From BRHc4a sp049325055 (GTDB taxonomy: Bacteria > Bacillota > Desulfotomaculia > Desulfotomaculales > Desulfocucumaceae), in assembly GCA_049325055.1 (NCBI GenBank), contig JBMOPB010000001.1, positions 1-17,819 of the forward strand: a stretch of 17,819 nt of DNA. The letters run 5' to 3'. The notes under the pieces were generated by a model. That model did not search any database, was not told the origin of the DNA, and worked only from the letters and a program-made list of their open reading frames with translations. A program made the position numbers and the translations under genes. Below, in pieces: positions 7,165-14,400 of the stretch (position 1 is the stretch's first letter; every line of letters starts with the position of its first letter).

Positions 7165-7653
7165 GAAGACCCTGCGGTGTGACACGGGCGAATGGCAGTG
7201 GCTAAAAGGAAATGAATACCAGTGCAACAAGATACAATTTGCTGTATCGGGGCTGTCTCTTCTCCCGGCCCTGGAACCAAGGCCTTCTTTAAATACTCCT
7301 CCGTTGAAGCCTCCTTTTTAACAAGTCGCCCGGCGCGCCAATTATCAGGTCCCATTGTGGGACAGCGCCCCGGGATGACCTCTATAAGCCTATCGTTTTG
7401 CCCGTATGACGTTCCGCCATCCATTACCATAACCGGAACCGGTTTTTCCAGCGCCTCCAGGGGTGGCGCATATACCGCCTTAAATGGGCTTGCAGGGCGT
7501 CCACGCCCCGCACGTCCCTGCACATCCGGACAGGCCTGAAAAAGCTCCTGCCTGCCTTCCACCTCCACTGCGCATATGCCGCAAACACCACCCGGCGGCA
7601 GGTCCGGGTGTGAGCAGAAGCCGGGGATATAAATCCCAGCCCTGCGCGCAGCT
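7161..7653 (-). pseudogene. Out-of-frame [2Fe-2S] domain fragment (NuoG/BamI-type N-terminus) with unidentified tail
   Basis: Read from about 7650 down, the frame encodes AARRAGIYIPGFCSHPDLPP, then GGVCGICAVEVEGRQELFQACP. This is a plant-ferredoxin-type [2Fe-2S] domain (Cys-x11-Cys-x2-Cys, fourth Cys in QACP), as at the N-terminus of NuoG-like and NAD-dependent formate dehydrogenase subunits. The domain's first strands, before AARRAG, are missing and are replaced by the N-terminal part of a ferredoxin gene in another frame. After QACP the family pattern stops. The remaining residues (such as VMVMDGGTSYGQNDRLIEVI and MGPDNWRAG) are open to TGA at 7161 and I do not recognise them. No start codon with a ribosome binding site serves this frame, so it is a remnant joined by deletion. 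Confidence 0.65.
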
Positions 7654-7854
7654 GTACTTGATCTTTTTTCTGTGTTCCTCTTTCACCGCGACTACTTCAT
7701 CGTCATAATCGTCTACTATAACTTCCAGCACTTTCTTAGGGCAAACTCCTACACATGGTTTGTCGGGGCAATCAACACACCTGTCGGTGTCCACAATAAT
7801 GAGGAATTCCCCTGATCCGTCCTTATAGCCGTAGTTGGCATCAACCGGGATCAC
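7644..7854 (-). pseudogene. Ferredoxin fragment of the benzoyl-CoA reductase-associated type (BamC/BzdM-like)
   Basis: From GTG at 7854 the frame encodes about 70 family-like residues: GEFLIIVDTDRCVDC, PDKPCVGVCPKKVLEVIVDD, then VKEEHRKKIKYSCA. It contains one complete CxxCx4CxxxCP cluster motif and the first cysteine of the second cluster. Small ferredoxins with this pattern sit next to benzoyl-CoA reductase genes (BamC in class II clusters, ferredoxin in bzd clusters). The protein should continue Cys-Pro-x-Cys and then a second cluster. Instead, at the octamer GCTGCGCG (minus strand, near 7653-7646), the sequence passes out of frame into a [2Fe-2S] domain and then reads noise to a stop at 7480. 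The electron donor of the reductase therefore looks destroyed. The GTG start has only a weak ribosome binding site. Confidence 0.65.
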
Positions 7855-7898
7855 CTCATTTCTTTACTTATGAGAAGATCTTTTACGCCAGCATAATG

Positions 7899-8789
7899 TT
7901 ATTTCTTCCCTTTTTCCACCAGGGCTTTGGCAAAAAGGGCCGCACCGAGGGCCCCAGCAATCTGGGTATCATAGCGGGGCTTCAGAGCTTTGAGCCCAAG
8001 CTCTTTTTCAATACGTCTTACAACACCGACGTTTTTGGCAATACCCCCGGTAATGGCGAAGTCTTTTTCAATGCCATTCCTTTTCAGAAGTGCCACAACC
8101 CTTTGCGCCATGGCCGAGCAGTACGCCGCCAATACCCTTTCCTTGGGCCAGCCCGCCCTCAGGAGGCCGGTGGCCTCGGTTTTGGCGAACACCACGCAGG
8201 TGCTGCTGACCGGCGGAGGCTCTTCGTCCACCTGCAGGGACATTTCACCAACGTCTTCCACTGAGACTGCCAGGAGGTTGGCAAATACCTCCATCCCGCG
8301 GCCGGTTCCGGCTGCGCACTTGTCATTCATGAGGAAGGATACTACCTTGCCCTTTTCATCACACCTGATAGCCTTGCAGTCCTGACCGCCCATGTCAAGA
8401 ACAGTGCGAGCGGTGGGGCCGTACATAAAGTTTGCTCCCCTGGCGTGACAGGCTATTTCGGTGACAGTCTTGTTGGCGAAGGGTACGTTAACCCTTCCAT
8501 AACCGGTGCCAACCGTGAAAGTTATATTTTCCAGTGCCATCCCGGTATTTTCCATGGCCCAGTTTATTGCGTTCAGTGCGCTGTTGGGGCTGTCGGAGCC
8601 GGTACGCATATTGGAGAATGCATACAGATCCCCGTCCAGCATGATAACGGCCTGGGTGCCGACAGAACCGACATCGACCCCGGCGGTGATTACCTTCGCC
8701 TTTCTCCAGTCCATGTCGGTATTCATCCAGTTGTATTCAGTCCACCGCCAGTATTCCTTTTGAGGCTTTTCAGCTTTATCCACAGCCAT
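7899..8789 (-). CDS. bzdQ: Benzoyl-CoA reductase ATPase subunit, BzdQ/BcrA-BcrD family
   Basis: This is an ASKHA-fold ATPase subunit of the BadF/BadG/BcrA/BcrD/HgdC family. In class I benzoyl-CoA reductase it couples ATP hydrolysis to low-potential electron transfer into the core subunits. Motifs: phosphate-1 ITAGVDVGSVGTQAVIM (35-50), phosphate-2 VLDMGGQDCKAI (130-141), the two bridging [4Fe-4S] ligands Cys158 in NDKCAAGTGRGMEVFA and Cys198 in STCVVFAKTEA, and the adenosine motif ITGGIAKNVGV. A tryptophan-rich N-terminal extension (EYWRWTEYNW) precedes the ATPase fold and fits the BzdQ type better than the simple HgdC type. The length is 296 residues. The ATG at 8789 follows bzdP by 30 nt. 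The P-then-Q order mirrors the bzdNOPQ operon. The gene looks intact although the core subunit upstream is not. Confidence 0.85.
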   Translation of the reverse strand: MAVDKAEKPQKEYWRWTEYNWMNTDMDWRKAKVITAGVDVGSVGTQAVIMLDGDLYAFSNMRTGSDSPNSALNAINWAMENTGMALENITFTVGTGYGRVNVPFANKTVTEIACHARGANFMYGPTARTVLDMGGQDCKAIRCDEKGKVVSFLMNDKCAAGTGRGMEVFANLLAVSVEDVGEMSLQVDEEPPPVSSTCVVFAKTEATGLLRAGWPKERVLAAYCSAMAQRVVALLKRNGIEKDFAITGGIAKNVGVVRRIEKELGLKALKPRYDTQIAGALGAALFAKALVEKGKK

Positions 8790-8819
8790 TCCGCTTACCC
8801 CGTTTCATTAAATTTAATA

Positions 8820-9596
8820 CTAGCCGGCCATGTTTTCAGCTGCGGCAATAGCCGCGCCGACCGCACTTACGAATTCAGGGTCGTCGGGCACCAGAACCTG
8901 CATTTCCAGCCCGTCTCCCAGTGCCTTGACGAAGCCGACATTTCTGCCCACACCGCCGGTCATAACCAGGTCCTTTTCCACGCCTACCCTGCGCGCCATT
9001 GAGATAATCCGGCTGGCGATGGCATCATGAATCGCCTTGGATATATCTTCCTTGGATATTTTTGAGTGAATCAGGGAAACCACTTCGGACTCTGCAAATA
9101 CAGCGCACTGGGCGTTCATCGGTATGTTTTTGGTGGACTTCAGCGCCAGGGGGCCCATTTCCTCAAGTTCCACCTCCAGCGCCCTGGCCATTGCCTCGGT
9201 AAAGGATCCAGCACCGGCGGCGCACTTCTCGTTGATGGCAAAGTCAACTATCTTGCCCCTGTCGTCGCACTTGATGGCCCTGCCTTCCTCGGCCCCCACG
9301 TCAATGACTGACCTGCCGGTGGGGAAGAAATAGACCGCTCCCCTGACGTTGGCGCCCACCTCGGTTAAAGTCCCGTTGGCGAAATCAACTTCGCCTTTGC
9401 CTGCCCCGGTGGCCATGACGTACTGCACGTCTCCCCTTCCGATGCAGGCCTCCGAAACCGCTTTGTCAAAGGCTTCGTTAGCGGCCTGCTTCTGATCGAA
9501 GCCGCTAAGTACCATGCTCCTGGACAATATCTGGCCGTCTTTCATAATGATTACCTTAGTAAATTTGTTGCCTACATCCACACCTGCGGTAATCAT
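8820..9596 (-). CDS. bzdP: Benzoyl-CoA reductase ATPase subunit, BzdP/HgdC-like
   Basis: This is the second ATPase of the BcrA/BcrD/HgdC family, 258 residues, close in size to the 2-hydroxyglutaryl-CoA dehydratase activator HgdC. Motifs: phosphate-1 TAGVDVGNKFTKVIIM (3-18), the [4Fe-4S] ligands Cys125 in NEKCAAGAGSFTEAMA and Cys164 in AQCAVFAESEV, and MTGGVGRNVGFV. The phosphate-2 region reads VIDVGAEEGRAIKC rather than the usual GGQD form seen in the neighbouring subunit. This divergence may be normal for one partner of the heterodimer. Start ATG at 9596 overlaps the stop of the upstream reductase remnant as ATGA, so translation was once coupled to it. Alternative: an activator of a 2-hydroxyacyl-CoA dehydratase. 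The pairing with a BzdQ-like partner and the ring-cleavage genes argues for benzoyl-CoA reductase. Confidence 0.83.
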   Translation of the reverse strand: MITAGVDVGNKFTKVIIMKDGQILSRSMVLSGFDQKQAANEAFDKAVSEACIGRGDVQYVMATGAGKGEVDFANGTLTEVGANVRGAVYFFPTGRSVIDVGAEEGRAIKCDDRGKIVDFAINEKCAAGAGSFTEAMARALEVELEEMGPLALKSTKNIPMNAQCAVFAESEVVSLIHSKISKEDISKAIHDAIASRIISMARRVGVEKDLVMTGGVGRNVGFVKALGDGLEMQVLVPDDPEFVSAVGAAIAAAENMAG

Positions 9597-9989
9597 TGTT
9601 TTATTCCCCCCGACTTAATAAAGTTTTTGAAGTCCATGCTCTCCATGAAGGTATCGATGCCGGCCATGGTGCTGACCTCGTCAAATTTACGCTCATCGCC
9701 CATGTTGCCCTCGAAGGTCATAGCGGGGAAGCCTTCCTTGATAAGCCCCAGCCGGTTTTCCGCAATACCCAGACTAAAGCCCTCACAGCCGCGGTTGTAA
9801 TGCAGCATTATTCCGTTAAGACCCCACTCCCGGCCGATCCTTGCCATCATTTCGGTCTTGTACTTGGGGTGGTAGAAGTGCTGCCACTTTATTTGCCTTC
9901 ATAAGTGTTCCGAACACGTACAGGGAGTACATAGATTTTTCATCAAGAGGCGCGTTTATACAACACCCCTTCCGGCCGCCGTCGCATGT
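9593..9989 (-). pseudogene. bzdO: Benzoyl-CoA reductase core subunit remnant (BzdO/BcrB-like) with internal deletion and frameshift
   Basis: Two pieces of one protein are visible in different frames. The first, after a stop at 9990-9992, reads DGGRKGCCINAPLDEKSMYS then LYVFGTLMKANK. The second, from 9889 to the stop at 9593, reads KWQHFYHPKYKTEMMARIGR, then LNGIMLHYNRGCEGFSLGIA, ENRLGLIKEGFPAMTFEGNM and GDERKFDEVSTMAGIDTFME. The second is the C-terminal region of the HgdB/BcrB family of double-cubane or [4Fe-4S] core subunits. Family members are around 380-430 residues; under 140 remain. The two pieces meet at AATAAAG (minus strand, 9893-9887), where frame A ends in ANK and frame B starts IKW, consistent with an internal deletion. 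No N-terminal start is present and no bzdN-like partner lies upstream. The ATP-dependent reductase encoded here cannot be functional from this locus alone. Confidence 0.75.
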
Positions 9990-10112
9990 TTATGCAAAAC
10001 AACAGGTATCCTAAAGCTTAGGTAAATTATAAAAAAGCCGGAAAATAATTAGTATCGCTAGAAAGGATGGAAAAAGGTTAGAGATTGGGGTTGCCGGAGG
10101 GCTAACACTTAA

Positions 10113-10139
10113 GGGTGACCAAAGTTCACCCTGGGTGAA
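10113..10139. promoter_or_regulatory. Candidate operator: perfect palindrome TTCACCCTGGGTGAA plus third half-site
   Basis: The divergent intergenic region carries TTCACCCTGGGTGAA (10125-10139), a perfect inverted repeat with a single central base. An additional GGGTGA at 10113-10118 pairs equally with the left TTCACCC. It is centred about 50 nt upstream of a TATAAT at 10185-10190, a position suitable for an activator of the kinase gene. It also lies upstream of the minus-strand cluster. It is not followed by a T-tract on either strand, so it is not a terminator. Confidence 0.55.
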
Positions 10140-10184
10140 TTTTGAAAAACCTGTTAATGAAAAGAAGGATTTTGATTTTCAAAG

Positions 10185-10190
10185 TATAAT
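10185..10190 (+). promoter_or_regulatory. Candidate -10 box TATAAT of the kinase gene
   Basis: A perfect TATAAT occurs about 45 nt upstream of the likely kinase start. No good -35 hexamer lies 16-18 nt upstream (the sequence there is AAGAAGG-like), which would fit an activator-dependent promoter. Assigned on motif only. Confidence 0.35.
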
Positions 10191-10235
10191 AAATAATTAA
10201 TCTCTATTTTGAATTTTCAGATAATGAAGGGGGGG

Positions 10236-11918
10236 TTGATTGTCTTCAATACCGATGATTCCGATAAAAATCAATTTCCTGAGCTGGTCATGGTTTGCCG
10301 GATAAGTTCCAGTTTCAGCCCCTCAAAAAAGATAAGGACCGCCTTACAGAACGTCCTTAAGTCTTCGGTAAATTTCTTTGATTTCTGGCATGCATCACTG
10401 GTATTGCTAAGCGGGGAACGTCCCCCGGTCATTTTAAACGCGGAAAAAGATAACCCTTACTGCGAGAAAAGTCAGAATGAACATTTTTACGCAAGGCGTA
10501 TTATTGATATAATAAAATTACAGAATAAAAACAATTACCTGGCGTCTCTCAGTCCTTCGGCACACACCACAATACCGGTGGTGCTCAGGGCCGAGGATCC
10601 CATTGGCACCATGGAAATAGGGCTTTTTGGTTCAAAGCCCCAAACTGCGGATAACCTTCTTAACAAGGCCATATCTATAGGCAGGCACCTGGCAGACATT
10701 CTTCAGGAGTCATTATTCACCAAGCAGAAGGACCGCAACCTGCGCAAGCTTTCAGTATGGCTGGAAACAGTGTCAACCATTAGCTCCACCCTTAATATAA
10801 ACCAGATGCTTCACGTGGTGGCCCAGTTGACAGCCGATCTTTTCTCGGCACGGTGCTGTGTGTTTTTGCTTGACCAGAACAAAACACTAATCCCCGCAGT
10901 GGCGGTGGGCAGCTACGACCCGGAATTGAAGAAGAAATGGAAAGCCCTCAAGGGGCACCCGCCTTATCAAGCCATATTAAGCCTGATTAACACACGGCAG
11001 CCGGTTGTCCTGACGCCGTCCAACATAGAAAGCGGAATGCCCCGGGAAATGATAGAGGAGTTTTCATACTCGTGGGTGGTTATTGCGCCCATTACCTTCA
11101 GATGTGACGTGGTGGCCGTAATGCAGGTGGACCGGCCTATCCAGGGAAAGGCTTTTGACCGTGAAGAGACAGCCATAATATCGGCAATAGCCAGGGAAAC
11201 AGCCATAGCCATGGAAAACGCCAAGCTTATCGAGGAGTTGGGGCGAAAGGAACAGCTTCTGCACCGGTTGTTTAACAAATTAATCTGCGCTCAGGAGGAC
11301 GAGCGCAAAAGAGTGGCATCGGAAATACACGATGGTGTTATACAGGCCCTTTTGGGAATATGGTACCGGCTGCAGCATTTTTCTGCCGAAGAACCGGATG
11401 GAAAAAACCTAAGGGAGGAAATGGAAAAACTAAAGAACCTGCTGGGGCAGCAGATCCAGGATATACGTCAGATAGTCTACAATCTCAGGCCGATTATGTT
11501 GGATACATACGGTCTTGGCCCGTCCATGAGGGCGCTGTTGAGAAATCTGCAGGAAGAGGCTCATATCCAGGCTGAACTGGCACTGGAAGGCTCAAGCCAG
11601 CGGCTGCCCCCCAATTTTGAAATGGCTATATACCGAATACTGCAGGAATTACTGAATAATGTATTAAAGCATTCACAGGCCACAAAGGTTCAGGTAATGT
11701 TTATTTCAGGGCACGATCAAACAATGCTTGTGGTAAAGGACAACGGGATAGGTTTCAACAGGTCGCGCCTTGCAGCTCTGGGTAGTCCCGGCAATCACCT
11801 TGGCCTTGCCAGCATTCAGGAGAGAGTGCTCCTTCTTGGGGGGACCTGCGATATCGATACCCGATTGGGCTGGGGAACAACGGTCACTATCCGTGTGCCG
11901 ACCCCAAAGGCTGGTTAA
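10236..11918 (+). CDS. Soluble GAF-domain sensor histidine kinase (NarX/DegS type, HisKA_3)
   Basis: This is a cytoplasmic sensor kinase without transmembrane segments. In the frame opened by TTG at 10209 (569 residues), residues about 25-165 look like a divergent first GAF-type sensor region. Residues about 190-335 form a clear GAF domain (LNINQMLHVVAQLTADLFSA to REETAIISAIARETAIAMEN). The dimerisation box EDERKRVASEIHDGVIQALL has the phosphoacceptor His374. The ATPase domain has the N-box YRILQELLNNVLKHSQAT, DNGIGF (511-516) and GLASIQERVLLLGG. I prefer the TTG at 10236 (560 residues), because AAGGGGGGG precedes it directly while the TTG at 10209 and ATG at 10224 lack a ribosome binding site. 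The stop TAA overlaps the ribosome binding site of the response regulator gene. A soluble GAF sensor next to an aromatic cluster suggests sensing of a cytoplasmic aromatic acid, its CoA ester or redox state (inference). Confidence 0.88.
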   Translation: MIVFNTDDSDKNQFPELVMVCRISSSFSPSKKIRTALQNVLKSSVNFFDFWHASLVLLSGERPPVILNAEKDNPYCEKSQNEHFYARRIIDIIKLQNKNNYLASLSPSAHTTIPVVLRAEDPIGTMEIGLFGSKPQTADNLLNKAISIGRHLADILQESLFTKQKDRNLRKLSVWLETVSTISSTLNINQMLHVVAQLTADLFSARCCVFLLDQNKTLIPAVAVGSYDPELKKKWKALKGHPPYQAILSLINTRQPVVLTPSNIESGMPREMIEEFSYSWVVIAPITFRCDVVAVMQVDRPIQGKAFDREETAIISAIARETAIAMENAKLIEELGRKEQLLHRLFNKLICAQEDERKRVASEIHDGVIQALLGIWYRLQHFSAEEPDGKNLREEMEKLKNLLGQQIQDIRQIVYNLRPIMLDTYGLGPSMRALLRNLQEEAHIQAELALEGSSQRLPPNFEMAIYRILQELLNNVLKHSQATKVQVMFISGHDQTMLVVKDNGIGFNRSRLAALGSPGNHLGLASIQERVLLLGGTCDIDTRLGWGTTVTIRVPTPKAG

Positions 11919-11930
11919 GGAGGGTTTGCT

Positions 11931-12602
11931 GTGACAAACATAAACCTTTTGATTGTGGATGACCATCCCATGATCAGAGAAGGCCTGGTAGCCATGCTAA
12001 CCCCCTACTCCGATATAAACATCGTGGGAACCTGTTCCGACGGACAGGACGCTATAGAAACAACGGAGCGCCTGTCTCCCAACGTTATTTTGATGGACAT
12101 CAAGATGGGGAAAGTTAACGGGTTTGAAGCTACCAGGGAGATTGTATCAAATTACCCCGGGGTAAAGGTAATCATACTGACTATTTACGAAGACGCCGAA
12201 TCAATCAGGCTGGCGCTTCAGTCCGGGGCTTCCGGGTACATGCTGAAGCAGGCTTCCAGAGAAAAACTGGTGGAGAGTATACGAAGAGTAATTAAGGGGG
12301 AAGTGGTCATAGATTCAACCCTTCTCAGCCAGCTGGTGACTGACTACACCCGGCTGGCCCAGGGTGCACCCCAAAATACCTTTACCCAGGTGATAGACGA
12401 GTGCAAAGACTTAACTCCCAGGGAAAGCGAGGTTGCCAAGTACCTCGCCCAGGGTCTCACAAACAAGGAGATTTCGGCCAGGACACACCTTGCCGTGGAT
12501 ACCGTCAAAACACACCTGCGCAGCATATACCGCAAGATGGGGGTAAAGAACCGGTCCCAGGCCATAACGGAAATAATGTCTTCAAGATTCATCAATATTT
12601 AA
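11931..12602 (+). CDS. NarL/LuxR-family response regulator
   Basis: The protein has 223 residues with an N-terminal receiver (acidic pocket Asp10-Asp11, phosphoacceptor Asp56 in ILMDIKMGKVNG, Thr/Ser switch in IILTIYED, conserved lysine in SGYMLKQ). A C-terminal LuxR-type helix-turn-helix follows (LTPRESEVAKYLAQGLTNKE and the recognition helix in LAVDTVKTHLRSIYRKMGV). The usual proline after MDIxM is Gly60, a minor departure. Start is GTG at 11931, 7 nt after a perfect AAGGAGG that overlaps the kinase stop codon. The two genes form a cognate pair. It probably binds an inverted repeat; TTCACCCTGGGTGAA in the divergent intergenic region is the obvious candidate (inference). Target genes are likely the adjacent catabolic operon, the ligase, or both. 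Confidence 0.92.
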   Translation: MTNINLLIVDDHPMIREGLVAMLTPYSDINIVGTCSDGQDAIETTERLSPNVILMDIKMGKVNGFEATREIVSNYPGVKVIILTIYEDAESIRLALQSGASGYMLKQASREKLVESIRRVIKGEVVIDSTLLSQLVTDYTRLAQGAPQNTFTQVIDECKDLTPRESEVAKYLAQGLTNKEISARTHLAVDTVKTHLRSIYRKMGVKNRSQAITEIMSSRFINI

Positions 12603-12628
12603 GTTTAATTCCTTGGGGAAAATGTATT

Positions 12629-12661
12629 GAAGCCGGTGTTTCGCCGGCTTCTTCATTTTTT
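12629..12661. terminator. Terminator between convergent response regulator and acyl-CoA ligase genes
   Basis: GAAGCCGG (12629-12636) and CCGGCTTC (12644-12651) form a perfect 8-bp stem with a 7-nt loop. On the plus strand it is followed by TTCATTTTTTT. On the minus strand a weaker TTTT follows, so it may act in both directions for the convergent pair. Confidence 0.88.
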
Positions 12662-12667
12662 TACTGA

Positions 12668-14254
12668 TCAGATATTGTCGCTCCATTTACCGTACTTTTC
12701 CCTCAACACCCTGTGCAATATTTTCCCGGTCCCGGTTCTGGGCATTTCTTCTTCTGTTATGAATACCACAGACTTGGGGCGCTTGTATCCGGCAATCTTA
12801 TCCCGGCAAAATTCTATTATCTCTCCGGCCAGGCTTTCGCTCGGACTGTAGCTGCCGTGAAGTATAACCACTGCCCTGACGGTCTCGCCCCATTTTTGGT
12901 CCGGCACTCCTATCACAGCCACGTCCTTGACAGACGGATGAGCGCCAATCACATTTTCAACCTCCGAGGGGTAGACATTTTCACCTCCGGTAATAATCAT
13001 ATTCTTCTTACGGTCCACCAGGTAGTAGTACCCTTCACTGTCCCTTACGGCCATATCGCCTGCTGTGCACCATTCCCCGCGGAAAACCTCGGCGGTTTTT
13101 TCCGGGTCTTTCCAATACTCCCTGAATGCGTTGGGCGAGCGGGTATACAGTTCCCCCACCTCGCCGTCCGGAACCTCCCGTCCGTTTTCGTCCAGGAGCT
13201 TTATCCTGTCAATACCGAATACCTCCCGCCCTATGGACCCCAGTTTTTTAAACTGTTCCTCCGGCCGAAGGTACGTAATCAGTCCCGCCTCGGTTGAGCC
13301 GTAGGCCTCCCATAATTCCGCCGAATTGAAGTATTCCATTATTGCCAGTTTCAGGTCCCTGCGGGCCGGGGCCGAGGAGATCAGCAACTGCCTAATGCAG
13401 CTTACGTCATATTTTTTCTTGACCTCGTCCGGCAGGGACAACAGCATTATATAGTGGGTGGGAACAAGAGAGGTAAAGGTTATCCTGTAATCAGCCATGG
13501 TCTTCAGCATGTCCTCCGGGTTGAAGCTAACCATGTTGTAAACCATAACCGGGGCTGAAACACAGGTGTAAGTGAAGGAATAATAAATAGAGTTCACGTG
13601 ACACATTGGCATTACCAGCATCGGCTTGTCTGTGGGCCGGACACCCATATTTATATTGTTAAGCATATAATTGGCTATGTAACTCTCGTGGGTTCTCACC
13701 ACTCCCTTCGGCCTGCCCGTTGTCCCGGACGTGTACATAATTGTCCAGGTATCCTCCGAGTCTACCATCACGCCGGGCTCTGCCGGATCGCCGGATTCTA
13801 CCAGTTCCTCGTAGTGCAGGTATCCGCCGGGAGCCTTGCCGTCACCAATGTAAATGCAATTTCCATACGGCACTGTTGAAAGTTTGTCCCTGACGCTGTT
13901 TACCGCCTCCACAAAGGGCCCTTCAACAATAAAGGCCTTGCATTCCGAATGGTTGACAATGTACTGGAACTCGGCCGGAGTCAGCCGGAACATAACCGGT
14001 ACGGCGATCTGCCCTCCCTTTGCGCAGGCGGCATATATCTCCATCCACTCCACCCTGTTGTAGGCGATTACCGCCACCCTGTCCCCGCGGCCCACCCCCA
14101 GCCGGGCCAGGGCGCTGGCAAGGCGGCAGGACCTTTCGTTCCACTCCTTAAAGGTAAAACTCCTGCACTTGTCTTGACAACCCAGTTTATCCGGGTAATT
14201 ATTGGCGTTCATCTTTAGCACGGTGCCCATATGCATCCATTTGCTGACCGTCAT
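12668..14254 (-). CDS. AMP-forming acyl-CoA ligase (possible aromatic or alicyclic acid CoA ligase)
   Basis: This is an ANL-superfamily acyl-CoA synthetase of 528 residues that activates a carboxylic acid via an acyl-adenylate. Motifs: P-loop YTSGTTGRPKG (174-184), the A5-type EAYGSTEAG, A7/A8 GEWCTAGDMAVRDSEGYYYL and DRKKNMIITGGENVYPSEVE, and the A10 lysine in PRTGTGK (Lys511). The ATG at 14254 has AAGGTGG 7 nt upstream. Substrate cannot be read from sequence. Benzoate, cyclohexane- or cyclohexenecarboxylate and fatty acids are candidates, and its position beside the benzoyl-CoA cluster and regulator supports an aromatic or alicyclic acid. It stands alone between a terminator and a decayed gene, with a possible promoter at 14295-14323. 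Confidence 0.88.
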   Translation of the reverse strand: MTVSKWMHMGTVLKMNANNYPDKLGCQDKCRSFTFKEWNERSCRLASALARLGVGRGDRVAVIAYNRVEWMEIYAACAKGGQIAVPVMFRLTPAEFQYIVNHSECKAFIVEGPFVEAVNSVRDKLSTVPYGNCIYIGDGKAPGGYLHYEELVESGDPAEPGVMVDSEDTWTIMYTSGTTGRPKGVVRTHESYIANYMLNNINMGVRPTDKPMLVMPMCHVNSIYYSFTYTCVSAPVMVYNMVSFNPEDMLKTMADYRITFTSLVPTHYIMLLSLPDEVKKKYDVSCIRQLLISSAPARRDLKLAIMEYFNSAELWEAYGSTEAGLITYLRPEEQFKKLGSIGREVFGIDRIKLLDENGREVPDGEVGELYTRSPNAFREYWKDPEKTAEVFRGEWCTAGDMAVRDSEGYYYLVDRKKNMIITGGENVYPSEVENVIGAHPSVKDVAVIGVPDQKWGETVRAVVILHGSYSPSESLAGEIIEFCRDKIAGYKRPKSVVFITEEEMPRTGTGKILHRVLREKYGKWSDNI

Positions 14255-14294
14255 AACTATCCCACCTTAAACCGTTTATTAATAAGAACATTTT

Positions 14295-14323
14295 ATAATA
14301 TCCTGTGCTTCTGTTTATATCAC
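14295..14323 (-). promoter_or_regulatory. Possible promoter of the acyl-CoA ligase gene
   Basis: On the minus strand TATTAT (14300-14295) lies 17 nt downstream of GTGATA (14323-14318), about 40 nt before the start codon, in an AT-rich region. The -35 match is poor. The rest of the gap between 14255 and 14400 shows only a direct repeat GAGTTAAC/GAGTTAGC on the minus strand (about 14370-14390). Confidence 0.3.
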
Positions 14324-14400
14324 TAAGAAGTATTAAAGATGGGGTAGTTTTTAATAAATAAAGGGCTAACTCCAGCATGTTAACTCTTTTGAATTAAGGC

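Noticed and set aside
7222..7539. Plus-strand open frame opposite the [2Fe-2S] remnant
   Set aside because: It has no ribosome binding site and no recognised motif. The opposite strand has a clear cysteine motif upstream, so I consider this a shadow, with some reserve because the region is partly unidentified.
9899..9901. In-frame TGA upstream of the bzdO C-terminal piece as a second selenocysteine codon
   Set aside because: Homology upstream of it continues in a different frame, so the TGA is simply out-of-frame sequence at a deletion junction, and no family cysteine is expected there.
9905..9917. Perfect palindrome GTGTTCCGAACAC as an operator
   Set aside because: It lies inside the conserved VFGTL coding part of the bzdO remnant, so codon constraints explain it well enough.
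12713..13297. Plus-strand open frame of 194 codons opposite the acyl-CoA ligase
   Set aside because: It is antisense to the conserved ligase with no recognisable domain; a shadow frame.
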